Below are positions 1 to 6,214 of a stretch of 7,500 nucleotides of DNA, piece after piece. The stretch covers positions 1-7,500 of the forward strand of contig CAAGGN010000225.1 of assembly GCA_900769375.1 (NCBI GenBank), written 5' to 3'. This stretch comes from Clostridia bacterium (GTDB lineage Bacteria > Bacillota > Clostridia > Oscillospirales > Acutalibacteraceae). The notes under the pieces are model-generated. The model did not search any database, was not told where the DNA came from, and was given only the letters and a program-made list of their open reading frames with translations. Every line of letters begins with the position of its first letter. Position 1 is the first letter of the stretch. A program made the translations under genes and the position numbers.

Positions 1-228
1 CGCAAAAAACACGTAGGATTCCGCCAAGGACATAGTCGGATGCAGGGATAAAACGTCTATTCCGTAATAATCCTTTATGCATTTTAGTTCCTTTATAAAC
101 GGCTTTTCAAGCTCGCAGTTGGCATTAAAAAATATCTCGGTGGTTTTAACCCCGTTCTCCCCCACGAGCTTTAAGGATTCCTCGGTAAGCATAGGGTAAA
201 AGCAGGATGTAGATACGCCTATTTTCAT
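1..228 (-). CDS. Sugar phosphate isomerase/epimerase-like TIM-barrel protein (N-terminal 76 residues, cut by window edge)
   Basis: The reading frame opens with MKIGVSTSCFYPMLTEES and runs off the left edge after 76 codons. The start (beta-strand KIGVST, then a helix, then 'VKTTEIFFN') and the later 'IDVLSLHP' strand are typical of the xylose-isomerase-like TIM barrel (AP_endonuc_2 fold), whose members are mostly sugar phosphate isomerases or epimerases. The substrate cannot be told from this fragment, because most metal ligands lie downstream. The start is well supported: AAGGAGGAA sits about 6 bases upstream, inside the end of rqcH, and the ATG overlaps the rqcH stop as ATGA, so translation is probably coupled. 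It is the last visible gene of the leftward train. The same fold includes endonuclease IV, but the opening sequence resembles the sugar enzymes more. Confidence is good for the fold and low for the exact function. Confidence 0.8.
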   Translation of the reverse strand, partial: MKIGVSTSCFYPMLTEESLKLVGENGVKTTEIFFNANCELEKPFIKELKCIKDYYGIDVLSLHPTMSLAESYVFFA

Positions 229-1955
229 ACCGATTCCTCCTTTTCTACGGGATTTACAAATACCGTTTTATTAGTGGTATAGATAACCATACCGGGTTTT
301 GCTCCCGATGGCTTTTTGACAAATTTTATGGGGGTATAATCCACAGGCACATTGGAAGAGGCCGCCGCCTTACTGTTTTTAGCCGCCAGAGTTGCGGCGA
401 AAATAATCGTAGCTTCAGGCAGCTCCTTCCCTCCACTCTTAACTATAACGTGGGAGCCGTGAATTTCCTTTGTATGAAACCACATATCCGTTTTATCGGC
501 AAGTTTAGTGGTAATATAATCATTCTGCATATTGTTTTTACCGAGAAGCACCTTGAAGCCATCAGGACTTTCAAACTCTTCCACCTTGGGTGACGGATTT
601 TTTTTACGGGTATTTACAACCTTTTCTTTTATATATCCCGCCACCGTAAGCTCCTCGCGAATTTCGGATATATGGGAAGCTTTTTCACACCTTGAGAGCC
701 CCAAAAGCACCGATTCGAGATACTTTATTTCCTCTCGGTCTTTTTCGGTAAGCGCCGTTAAGGACTGCTCGGCGGCATAGCTTTTTTTATACTCCTTAAA
801 ATACTTGGCCGCATTATTTTGCGGACTCAGAGTAACGTCGAGGGGAATTTCGATAATAGCCATATTTTCATCATAAAAATTAGGCACTCGGGCTACGGGT
901 GTACCCGCCGAAATCAAGTGAATATTGGCCTTAATAAGTTCTCCGTATATCCGTAGATGTTCACGGTTTTTACAATCTTCAAGTTCTTTAAGTCGAAGAT
1001 TTAACCTTTTATTCGCCCTTGCTATGAGATTATTCACCAGGCGGGTAAGGTCGGCAGAAGATTTGCTTATTCGGTTTATATTATCTCTGCCGCTATAGAA
1101 GGCATCAAGAAGCTCACTATATGTGGCAAATTCTTTTAATTTGTAGAAATTTCCGTACTGCTTTATAGGATAAAACGAAAAATCTTTCGGAGCAGAGTTT
1201 TCATCTAAAAGCATAACGGGTCTACCGCCTTTAATAAGGGCGGTTTTTATATTGTTCAAGGCATCCGCAAGCGGCTTTTCATCGGTGATTTCAGTGTTTA
1301 AAATCTCTCTGCCAAATGCCGAAAATTCAATTTCTCTGCAAATAAGCGGGGATAACCCGTCGCACACGGATAAAAGCGCCTTCCACAAGGGCATTTCGGG
1401 AAGCAATTTTATATTTTTAACAATTTCCTCGGCAGAAATTTCAGTTATATCCTTTTTAATAAGCGCCTCAGGATACTCGTATTTAGCCCCCGGCCAGATG
1501 ATTCTTTTAGCCGTTTCAATATCACTACGGCGCACCGCATCAATAATTTTACCCTCTTCTGAAACCAAAATAATATTGCTTTGATTTCCTATAAGTTCGC
1601 ATATTATTTTAAGTTCCACCCTATCGCCCATCTCGTTTGTGGCTTCAAAAGAGAACTCAATTATTCTTTCAAATTTCGGTTGATGAACGCTTATAATTTT
1701 TGCGCCGCCGAAATGCTTTCGCAGAAGCATACAAAAATTGGGAGGCGCCGCAGGATTTTCATACTTTTCCTCGGTGAAATTCACACGAGCAGAATTAGGT
1801 CTTGCGCTCATTAAAAGCCGTTTTGCAAAACCTTTTTTGCGCAACAAGAAAACCAACTCATCTTTAGACGGTTGGTACGCTTTATCAATATGGCAATCTA
1901 CGGCTTCTAAAAGTTCTGCCGTAAGTTTACGAATAAATCCGCCGTCAAGCGCCAT
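225..1955 (-). CDS. rqcH: RqcH, Rqc2/NEMF-family ribosome quality control factor (NFACT protein)
   Basis: In Bacteria, RqcH binds 60S-like large subunits carrying a stalled peptidyl-tRNA and recruits tRNA-Ala to add a C-terminal alanine tail that marks the peptide for proteolysis. The family was formerly annotated as fibronectin-binding protein (FbpA/YloA). The protein has 576 residues, the usual length. The NFACT-N domain starts MALDGGF, with 'IDKAYQPSKDEL' (about 23-34), 'PPNFCMLLRKH' (71-81) and 'ELIGNQSNIIL' (120-130). The middle holds helix-rich coiled-coil segments, and the NFACT-R domain fills about 467-576, with 'MWFHTKEIHGSHV' at 491-503 and 'KPSGAKPGMV' near 550. The start at 1955 is preferred over an in-frame ATG 17 codons upstream: it matches the family N-terminus and has GGAGG 6 bases ahead. 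The gene overlaps the trmK end by 11 bp and the next gene by ATGA. The family Asp-Arg pair is Glu96-Arg97 here. Confidence 0.95.
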   Translation of the reverse strand: MALDGGFIRKLTAELLEAVDCHIDKAYQPSKDELVFLLRKKGFAKRLLMSARPNSARVNFTEEKYENPAAPPNFCMLLRKHFGGAKIISVHQPKFERIIEFSFEATNEMGDRVELKIICELIGNQSNIILVSEEGKIIDAVRRSDIETAKRIIWPGAKYEYPEALIKKDITEISAEEIVKNIKLLPEMPLWKALLSVCDGLSPLICREIEFSAFGREILNTEITDEKPLADALNNIKTALIKGGRPVMLLDENSAPKDFSFYPIKQYGNFYKLKEFATYSELLDAFYSGRDNINRISKSSADLTRLVNNLIARANKRLNLRLKELEDCKNREHLRIYGELIKANIHLISAGTPVARVPNFYDENMAIIEIPLDVTLSPQNNAAKYFKEYKKSYAAEQSLTALTEKDREEIKYLESVLLGLSRCEKASHISEIREELTVAGYIKEKVVNTRKKNPSPKVEEFESPDGFKVLLGKNNMQNDYITTKLADKTDMWFHTKEIHGSHVIVKSGGKELPEATIIFAATLAAKNSKAAASSNVPVDYTPIKFVKKPSGAKPGMVIYTTNKTVFVNPVEKEESV

Positions 1956-2634
1956 TTCTTGCCTCCAGAATTTTTTTGATTTCGAGGGCGGTACCTGCCG
2001 CCTCACTATATTCTTCTTCCTTGCCTTCTATATTTTTTAAATCGAGGGCTTTTTTATTAAGAATATTATACTGTTTTTCTATATAGGAAATATTTTCAGG
2101 CGTGGTGGGATTTAAAATACCTACTCGCTTTTGGGTAGGAGAAATTTTCCTTTTTTCTCCATCATACCTCACTGCCATAACCGAATATATTTTGCCGTTT
2201 TCGGTTACTGCTTCTTCTTTTTCGGCGCAAAATCCGTTAGCCCATAAATTTTCCCTTAAAAACGCGGCGGCGGTGGTTGGTTGCAGAACAAATTTAACTT
2301 CCTTATCCTTTAAAAAAGGTGTTCGGTCGATAATTCCCCATATAACCTCTCCGCCCATACCTGCGATAATAACATTATCGGCATCTTCCCTTGAAACGCC
2401 CGAAAGCCCGTCACATAGAACGAGCTTTACATTGTCACAACCAAGTTTTTCTAAATTTTTACGGGCATTCATAAGGGGCTTTTCGTTTATATCCGTTGCA
2501 GTGATTTTGCCGTACTTGCCCGAAAGGGAAAGGGCGGCGGAGAGATATCCGTGGTCTGTTCCCACATCGCAGATATTCTTACCTTCCTCCGCAAAGGATA
2601 ATAAAAGAGAAAGCCGTCTGCTTAAAGGTTTCAT
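1945..2634 (-). CDS. trmK: TrmK, tRNA (adenine(22)-N1)-methyltransferase
   Basis: TrmK methylates N1 of adenine 22 in the D-loop region of certain tRNAs, using S-adenosylmethionine, in the cytoplasm. The 229-residue protein has the full family pattern: 'LSRRLSLLLSFAEEG' at the N-terminus, SAM-binding motif I 'DVGTDHGYL' at 23-31, the acidic ribose-binding loop 'ATDIN' at 46-50, 'CDGLSG' at 74-79, the diagnostic 'IAGMGGE' at 90-96 and 'LQPT' at 117-120. The charged, helical tail (about 180-226) fits the C-terminal coiled coil of the family. Its ATG overlaps the stop of the preceding DUF1858 gene as TAATG, so ribosomes probably re-initiate from that gene. Its last 11 bases overlap the start of rqcH. 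Length and motifs look intact. In Bacillus the homologue (yqfN) lies near sigA; that neighbourhood is not seen here. Confidence 0.93.
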   Translation of the reverse strand: MKPLSRRLSLLLSFAEEGKNICDVGTDHGYLSAALSLSGKYGKITATDINEKPLMNARKNLEKLGCDNVKLVLCDGLSGVSREDADNVIIAGMGGEVIWGIIDRTPFLKDKEVKFVLQPTTAAAFLRENLWANGFCAEKEEAVTENGKIYSVMAVRYDGEKRKISPTQKRVGILNPTTPENISYIEKQYNILNKKALDLKNIEGKEEEYSEAAGTALEIKKILEARNGA

Positions 2635-2834
2635 TATTTGTTTTCAAAAAATGCGTTGAGTTTTAAAAGTAACGCGTCACAGTCGGTACCGTGAACGGTA
2701 CATGCCTGTTCTATTGTTTCGCCTCTTGAAGCGGGGCAACCAAGGCAATGCATACCTATTTCAAAAAAGTAGGTTGCGGCTCCTCTGTCCATATCAAGTA
2801 CGTCTCCAATAAGCATATCTTTTGTGATTTTCAT
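2634..2834 (-). CDS. DUF1858 small Cys-rich protein (hybrid-cluster-protein-associated disulfide oxidoreductase-like)
   Basis: This 66-residue protein is a stand-alone DUF1858 domain. It shows the typical opening 'ITKDMLIGDVLD', then 'AATYFFEIGMHCLGCPASRGETIEQAC', a span whose key residues are Cys30, Cys33 and Cys45, followed by Cys52. The C30-x-x-C33 motif at a helix start recalls redox or metal-binding sites. Family members are often annotated as 'disulfide oxidoreductase' or as prismane-associated, but I know of no settled biochemical role, so the function is left open. It is probably cytoplasmic, with no signal peptide or membrane segment. The start is supported by AAAGGAA about 9 bases upstream. 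A 24-bp AT-rich gap separates it from the exoribonuclease gene, and its stop overlaps the trmK ATG as TAATG, so its translation is tied to that of a tRNA methyltransferase. Confidence 0.88.
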   Translation of the reverse strand: MKITKDMLIGDVLDMDRGAATYFFEIGMHCLGCPASRGETIEQACTVHGTDCDALLLKLNAFFENK

Positions 2835-2858
2835 ATTTTTAAATTCCTTTCAAAATTT

Positions 2859-3830
2859 TTAAAATAATTTAGGTTCTTCTTTTAAATCTGCGCGATTATG
2901 GTTATAAAGTTTGCGGTTATCAAGAGCCCATAGACGCGCTGAGAAATCGTCGGCATTAAGACCTGCTACTGCCTCTCTCATTTCATAAACTCTTGAATCC
3001 ATAAGGTCGAGTTGCGAAAGCAATTCTGCCTCTATAAACATAGGTCTTACGGCGGCGCCAAAATCGGGCTCACCATGATGGGAAAGAATCATATGCTCTA
3101 CGAGCATTGCGGTTTTGCGGTCAATACCTAATTTTTCGGCGTATTTTTCCACTTTAACAGCGCCCATAGCCAAGTGGCCTAAAAGGTTGCCTTCTACGGA
3201 ATAGGTTTCTGCCATACCTGCTTCGTTTACCACAAATTCCTCAAGTTTGGAAATATCGTGAAGCATAGCGCCCGCAAGAAGTAAATCCTTATCTATGAAG
3301 GGATAAACCTCACTTACCATCTCAGCAAGGCGGACTATTGATAAAGTATGCATCAAAAGTCCACCTCGAAGAGCGTGATGAAGTTTATAGGCGGCAGGCC
3401 AATATAAAAGGGCTTCTCTATTATCCTCATATATAGCGGTAACTAATTTTTTAAGATTCGGGTCAGAAAAATCACCCGCTACCGACATAAGTTCATTATA
3501 CATATCGAGGGAAGAATACGCTACCGACTGAACAAAATCCTCCATAGTTACATTGTCCTGCTCTATGCAGTGACGGATTCGCTCAATTCGCAACTGGTCA
3601 ACCCCGTTATACTGGGATATGGTGCCTCTTATTTTAACCAAGTCATTATTTTTATATTCTCCGTGTTCAGAAGGAACATATCGCCAGAGTTTGCCGTTGA
3701 TTTCTCCATCTTTATCGCCAAGGGTGAAATCCAAATATGTATCCCCTTTGGAAGATGTTTTCTGTTCTACCAATTTAACAAGGCAATAGCCCTCTACTCT
3801 GCCCATATTATCAACAGGTGTAAAGTTCAT
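2859..3830 (-). CDS. yhaM: YhaM-type 3'-5' exoribonuclease (OB-fold plus HD domain)
   Basis: YhaM proteins are metal-dependent 3'-to-5' exonucleases of Bacillota that shorten single-stranded ends of RNA (and DNA in vitro). They combine an N-terminal nucleic-acid-binding OB fold with an HD hydrolase domain. Both parts are seen in this 323-residue protein (Bacillus YhaM is about 314). The OB strand pattern spans about 10-90 ('DTYLDFTLGDKDGEINGKLW', 'DLVKIRGTISQYNG'). The HD domain has His161 in 'GGLLMHTLS', the His191-Asp192 pair in 'AMLHDISKLEE', His219 in 'LLGHLAMG', His251-His252 in 'ILSHHGEPDFGA' and Asp275 in 'QLDLMDSR'. All expected metal ligands appear intact. AAGGAG lies 5 bases before the ATG. 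The gene follows queT after 16 bp and precedes the DUF1858 gene by 24 bp in the same orientation. It cannot be excluded that the preferred substrate differs from Bacillus YhaM. Confidence 0.9.
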   Translation of the reverse strand: MNFTPVDNMGRVEGYCLVKLVEQKTSSKGDTYLDFTLGDKDGEINGKLWRYVPSEHGEYKNNDLVKIRGTISQYNGVDQLRIERIRHCIEQDNVTMEDFVQSVAYSSLDMYNELMSVAGDFSDPNLKKLVTAIYEDNREALLYWPAAYKLHHALRGGLLMHTLSIVRLAEMVSEVYPFIDKDLLLAGAMLHDISKLEEFVVNEAGMAETYSVEGNLLGHLAMGAVKVEKYAEKLGIDRKTAMLVEHMILSHHGEPDFGAAVRPMFIEAELLSQLDLMDSRVYEMREAVAGLNADDFSARLWALDNRKLYNHNRADLKEEPKLF

Positions 3831-3846
3831 AAAAACTCCTTAAATT

Positions 3847-4350
3847 TTATTTTTTTATATTACTATCGAAAATATTATACTTTTTAAGCAGCAACACCAT
3901 AGGTATACCAAGGAGTACGCAAATGACAAATTCGCTTATTCCTATGGAAAGAGCCGTAAGTCCAAAACCCCAAGGAGTAGCGCTTAAAAGATATAGTTCG
4001 GCGCCGATTATAACCGCATTAAAAAATACGGGGGACAAAAGAGAAAGCAACGGGATTTCCTTTATTGCAAATTTTCTGAACAGATAGGTTATCACCGAAG
4101 CAAGCAACGTAGCAAGGGTGCCAAAAATCATATCCATAGCATTAAAGGACGCTATATTTGCTATAAAGCATCCCACCGTAAGTCCCGGAATTGCCGCGGG
4201 GGTGAATACGGGCAGAACCGTCAAAATCTCGGCTATTCTAAACTGCACCGAGCCATAGGAGAAACCTATTCCCGCAAGGGTAAGCCCCGCATAAGCGGCG
4301 GCAATTAAAGCCCCTTCAACTAAAAATCTTATTTTTTTCTTTCTATCCAT
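3847..4350 (-). CDS. queT: QueT family queuosine-precursor transporter (ECF S-component)
   Basis: QueT is the substrate-binding membrane (S) component of an energy-coupling-factor importer for a queuosine precursor such as preQ1 or preQ0. It works with a shared EcfA/EcfA'/EcfT module encoded elsewhere. The 167-residue protein has a basic N-terminus and about five hydrophobic segments (roughly 9-29, 45-66, 72-92, 100-122, 131-154). The family hallmark is 'GSVQFRIAEILTVLPVFTP' at about 33-51, continuing 'AAIPGLTVGCFIANI'. The start has TGAGG about 8 bases upstream, overlapping the rnhA stop, with only 10 bp between the two genes. Many queT genes sit directly behind a preQ1 riboswitch; here the gene is internal to the lexA-rnhA train and no room exists for one. 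Its place beside trmK in one operon adds a second tRNA-modification function. Confidence 0.9.
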   Translation of the reverse strand: MDRKKKIRFLVEGALIAAAYAGLTLAGIGFSYGSVQFRIAEILTVLPVFTPAAIPGLTVGCFIANIASFNAMDMIFGTLATLLASVITYLFRKFAIKEIPLLSLLSPVFFNAVIIGAELYLLSATPWGFGLTALSIGISEFVICVLLGIPMVLLLKKYNIFDSNIKK

Positions 4351-4360
4351 TTACTTTGCC

Positions 4361-4798
4361 TCAAAGTGATTTATAAAAATTAACTGCCAACTGGTCGCAA
4401 CGCTCATTTTCGGGGTGACCCGCGTGACCCTTAACCCAGTCAATAGTAACCTCGTGGGTTTCAATTAAATCAAGTAACTTTTCCCATAAATCAGGGTTTA
4501 AAGCGGGTTTTTTATCGGCTTTGCGCCAATTATTTTTCCGCCAGGATTCTGCCCAACCAAGAGTAATACCGTCCGCCACATATTTTGAATCGGTCACGAG
4601 TCTCACTTTACAGGGCTCTTTTAAAGCGGAAAGAGCTTCAATGGCGGCGGTAAGTTCCATTCGGTTATTGGTGGTTTCCTTTTCTCCGCCCGAAAGTTCC
4701 CTTTCTCTACCGTTATAACGCAAAATCGCTCCCCAACCACCAGGACCTGGGTTACCCGAGCAAGCGCCGTCGGTAAAAATCTCTACATATTTTAACAT
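4361..4798 (-). CDS. rnhA: Ribonuclease HI
   Basis: RNase HI cuts the RNA strand of RNA-DNA hybrids, removing primers and R-loops. The 145-residue protein closely follows the bacterial type. The catalytic carboxylates are Asp10 ('IFTDGACSGNPGPGG'), Glu48 ('NNRMELTAAIEAL'), Asp70 ('VTDSKYVADGI') and Asp135 ('NERCDQLA'); the loop histidine is His125 in 'WVKGHAGHPEN'. The basic handle segment 'WRKNNWRKADKKP' (86-98) for substrate binding is present, so the enzyme should be active and of the E. coli-like, handle-containing type. AAGGG lies about 8 bases upstream of the ATG. It starts 15 bp after lexA in the same direction with no terminator between them, so it is probably induced with lexA during DNA damage. 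Confidence 0.96.
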   Translation of the reverse strand: MLKYVEIFTDGACSGNPGPGGWGAILRYNGRERELSGGEKETTNNRMELTAAIEALSALKEPCKVRLVTDSKYVADGITLGWAESWRKNNWRKADKKPALNPDLWEKLLDLIETHEVTIDWVKGHAGHPENERCDQLAVNFYKSL

Positions 4799-4813
4799 AT
4801 AATACTACCCTTT

Positions 4814-5404
4814 TCAATACTTTCTGTAACTGCCGATTACCTTGCCAAGCACCGAAGGTTTTTCAGGGTGAATCGGCTCAAAATCGGGATTTTCCGGAAG
4901 GAATACTATATTACCGTTTTTATCTATACTAAGGCGCTTTACAGTTGCCTCGTCCCCGTCCATACCGATTATAATATCCCCGTTCTTGCAGGGGCAATTT
5001 TTATCGGCAACCACAATATCCCCATCTAAAATTCCCGCATTTTTCATACTGAGTCCCGATACCTTTAGGGCAAAAAGACCCTCGGAATTTTTGGTAGGAT
5101 AAGGTATATAATCCTCTATCTGCTCTACGGCAAGTATAGGTTGACCCGCCGTAACCTTACCCACGAGGGGTACCATGGCAGAATCATATCCGCTATCGAT
5201 TTTTATAGCTCTTGAATAGCCCGCATTTCTCGTTATGTAGCCCTCCTCTTCGAGCACACCCAAAATACCGTGCACCGTAGAGGTGGATTTAATTCCCGTA
5301 GCGTTGCAAATTTCTCTAACCGTTGGGGGAATTCCCTTGGACATCTGCTTTACGAGATAGTTATAAACGTCACTCTGCTTCTCTGTTAAGGGGGTTTTTG
5401 ACAT
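4814..5404 (-). CDS. lexA: LexA, SOS response repressor (S24 autoprotease)
   Basis: LexA binds SOS boxes and, when RecA filaments form on damaged DNA, cleaves itself so that the SOS genes are expressed. The 196-residue protein has an N-terminal winged-helix DNA-binding domain (about 4-65; 'PPTVREICNATGIKSTSTVHG' holds the recognition helix) and a C-terminal S24 peptidase domain. The cleavage site is Ala86-Gly87 in 'KVTAGQPI', the nucleophile Ser119 is in 'VSGLSMKNAG' and the general base Lys156 is in 'ATVKRL'. All three are intact and at nearly E. coli positions. A longer in-frame ATG at 5467 exists, but that extension would run through the -10 element and the LexA operator. MSKTPLTEKQ matches the family start and has AAGGAG about 8 bases upstream. 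The operator at 5420-5433 indicates autoregulation. It heads the leftward train. Confidence 0.97.
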   Translation of the reverse strand: MSKTPLTEKQSDVYNYLVKQMSKGIPPTVREICNATGIKSTSTVHGILGVLEEEGYITRNAGYSRAIKIDSGYDSAMVPLVGKVTAGQPILAVEQIEDYIPYPTKNSEGLFALKVSGLSMKNAGILDGDIVVADKNCPCKNGDIIIGMDGDEATVKRLSIDKNGNIVFLPENPDFEPIHPEKPSVLGKVIGSYRKY

Positions 5405-5419
5405 AGCACTTTCTCCTTG

Positions 5420-5433
5420 CGAACATTTATTCG
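5420..5433 (-). promoter_or_regulatory. LexA operator (SOS box) of the lexA promoter
   Basis: On the minus strand the site reads CGAATAAATGTTCG. It is a near-perfect inverted repeat with one mismatch from the Gram-positive LexA consensus CGAAC-N4-GTTCG. It lies just downstream of the -10 hexamer, over the expected transcription start and 15 bases before the lexA ATG, the usual place for autorepression. Confidence 0.9.
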
Positions 5434-5438
5434 TTTTT

Positions 5439-5467
5439 ATTATAACATTCCTTATGACTTCTTGCAA
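5439..5467 (-). promoter_or_regulatory. Sigma-A-type promoter for lexA
   Basis: The minus strand shows TTGCAA (5467-5462), a 17-base spacer and a perfect TATAAT (5444-5439), preceded by TG one base upstream (extended -10). Transcription should start near 5432, inside the LexA operator. The -35 element lies within the last codons of the upstream TauE/SafE gene. Confidence 0.85.
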
Positions 5468-5823
5468 GGTTTCTTTACTAAAAATATTTCTTTAATCCCT
5501 AAAATTGTTATAAACCCTCCAAAAAGTCGCGCTGTCCAGACGCCGCCGATAAAGTCCGCGAGGAATATTCCCCCCACCGCTCCTAATATTCCACCGAAAG
5601 CGAGGGGTAAAACGGTTTTCCATTTTATCTGCTTTTTAAAGGCATAAATTAGGAGGGCGGTAAGGGCAATAGGAATAAAAAAGAGAAGATTTATTCCCTG
5701 AGCGGTTAGTTGCTCGGTGTCTTTAAAAACGGTTAAATATATGATAAGCACTGCGCCGCCACCAAGGCCCATTCCACCGATAATTCCCGATAAAAGCCCT
5801 GCTAAAAGGGCTCCAATATTCAT
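5452..5823 (-). CDS. Half-size TauE/SafE family membrane protein, second half
   Basis: TauE/SafE proteins are integral membrane carriers thought to export sulfite, sulfoacetate or related organosulfur anions; most are about 250 residues made of two similar halves. This one has only 123 residues and about four hydrophobic segments (roughly 3-30, 44-62, 70-90, 97-115). The glycine-rich first helix 'GIIGGMGLGGGAVLIIYL' (13-30) is the hallmark of each repeat. Its ATG overlaps the stop of the preceding half-size gene as ATGA, and I see no strong ribosome binding site of its own, so it probably depends on translational coupling. The two products most likely assemble into one transporter. The C-terminus is short and basic (KKPCKKS). 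The substrate is unknown. Its 3' end contains the lexA -35 element. Confidence 0.82.
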   Translation of the reverse strand: MNIGALLAGLLSGIIGGMGLGGGAVLIIYLTVFKDTEQLTAQGINLLFFIPIALTALLIYAFKKQIKWKTVLPLAFGGILGAVGGIFLADFIGGVWTARLFGGFITILGIKEIFLVKKPCKKS

Positions 5824-6185
5824 CGTAAAATCAGGCGGATACCTGCATAAACCATAAATCCGCCGAATATTCTTTTAAGCCAAAGGGGTGAAATTTTCTT
5901 TAAGGCAAGGGTGCCGAGAACCGCCCCAACAACTCCCGCAGGAATATACGGCAGGGCATCGGAAAAGCTAACGTACCCTTTCCATAAATAAATAATCCCG
6001 CTTACAACGGTTATAGGCAGTATTACCGCCACTGCGTTAGCGTGGCTTTCCTTAACCTCCATACCGCCTTTTTTAAGGAGCGGAACGGCCAACATTCCGC
6101 CGCCTGCGCCGAATAGGCCGTTAACGGCGCCTATTAAAATTCCTTTGAACCCATTTTTTATAAAATTCTTCGGTTTTTTCTTCAT
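5820..6185 (-). CDS. Half-size TauE/SafE family membrane protein, first half
   Basis: This 121-residue protein has a very basic N-terminus (MKKKPKNFIKNGFK, which by the positive-inside rule should stay in the cytoplasm), followed by about four hydrophobic segments (roughly 13-36, 50-68, 79-95, 104-120). The first carries the repeat signature 'GLFGAGGGMLAVPLL' (23-37). 'HANAVAVILPITVVSG' (48-63) and the closing 'FGGFMVYAGIRLIL' also fit the TauE/SafE family, where proteins are usually twice as long. It is paired by ATGA overlap with a second half-size gene. The start has only a weak GGTGA signal close to the ATG. Upstream is the 126-bp divergent spacer, so this is the first gene of the leftward set. 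The sulfur-anion export role is by family analogy only. Confidence 0.82.
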   Translation of the reverse strand: MKKKPKNFIKNGFKGILIGAVNGLFGAGGGMLAVPLLKKGGMEVKESHANAVAVILPITVVSGIIYLWKGYVSFSDALPYIPAGVVGAVLGTLALKKISPLWLKRIFGGFMVYAGIRLILR

Positions 6186-6214
6186 TTTATCACCCGTAAT
6201 ATTCTTACCGCTCG

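Noticed and set aside
1956..2006. Upstream extension of RqcH by 17 residues
   Set aside because: The family begins at MALDGG-like sequence, which has GGAGG 6 bases upstream; the extension lies wholly inside trmK and has no family match.
532..2040. Several plus-strand open frames of 77-110 codons across rqcH
   Set aside because: They are antisense shadows of a well-recognised coding sequence, with serine- and phenylalanine-rich translations typical of the reverse of lysine- and glutamate-rich codons.
2102..2659. A 185-codon open frame on the plus strand across trmK
   Set aside because: It is wholly antisense to trmK, which has clear SAM-binding and GMGG motifs; the plus-strand translation shows no domain-like pattern and no convincing ribosome binding site.
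3874..3902. TATAAT on the minus strand within the end of queT as an internal promoter for yhaM
   Set aside because: The hexamer is perfect, but it is part of the coding sequence for 'KKYNIF', no TG extension precedes it and the -35 position reads CTATGG; too weak to call in AT-rich DNA.
5405..5467. Upstream extension of LexA by 21 residues
   Set aside because: The added codons would run through the -10 element and the LexA operator and start before the expected transcription start; family alignment and AAGGAG support the start at 5404.
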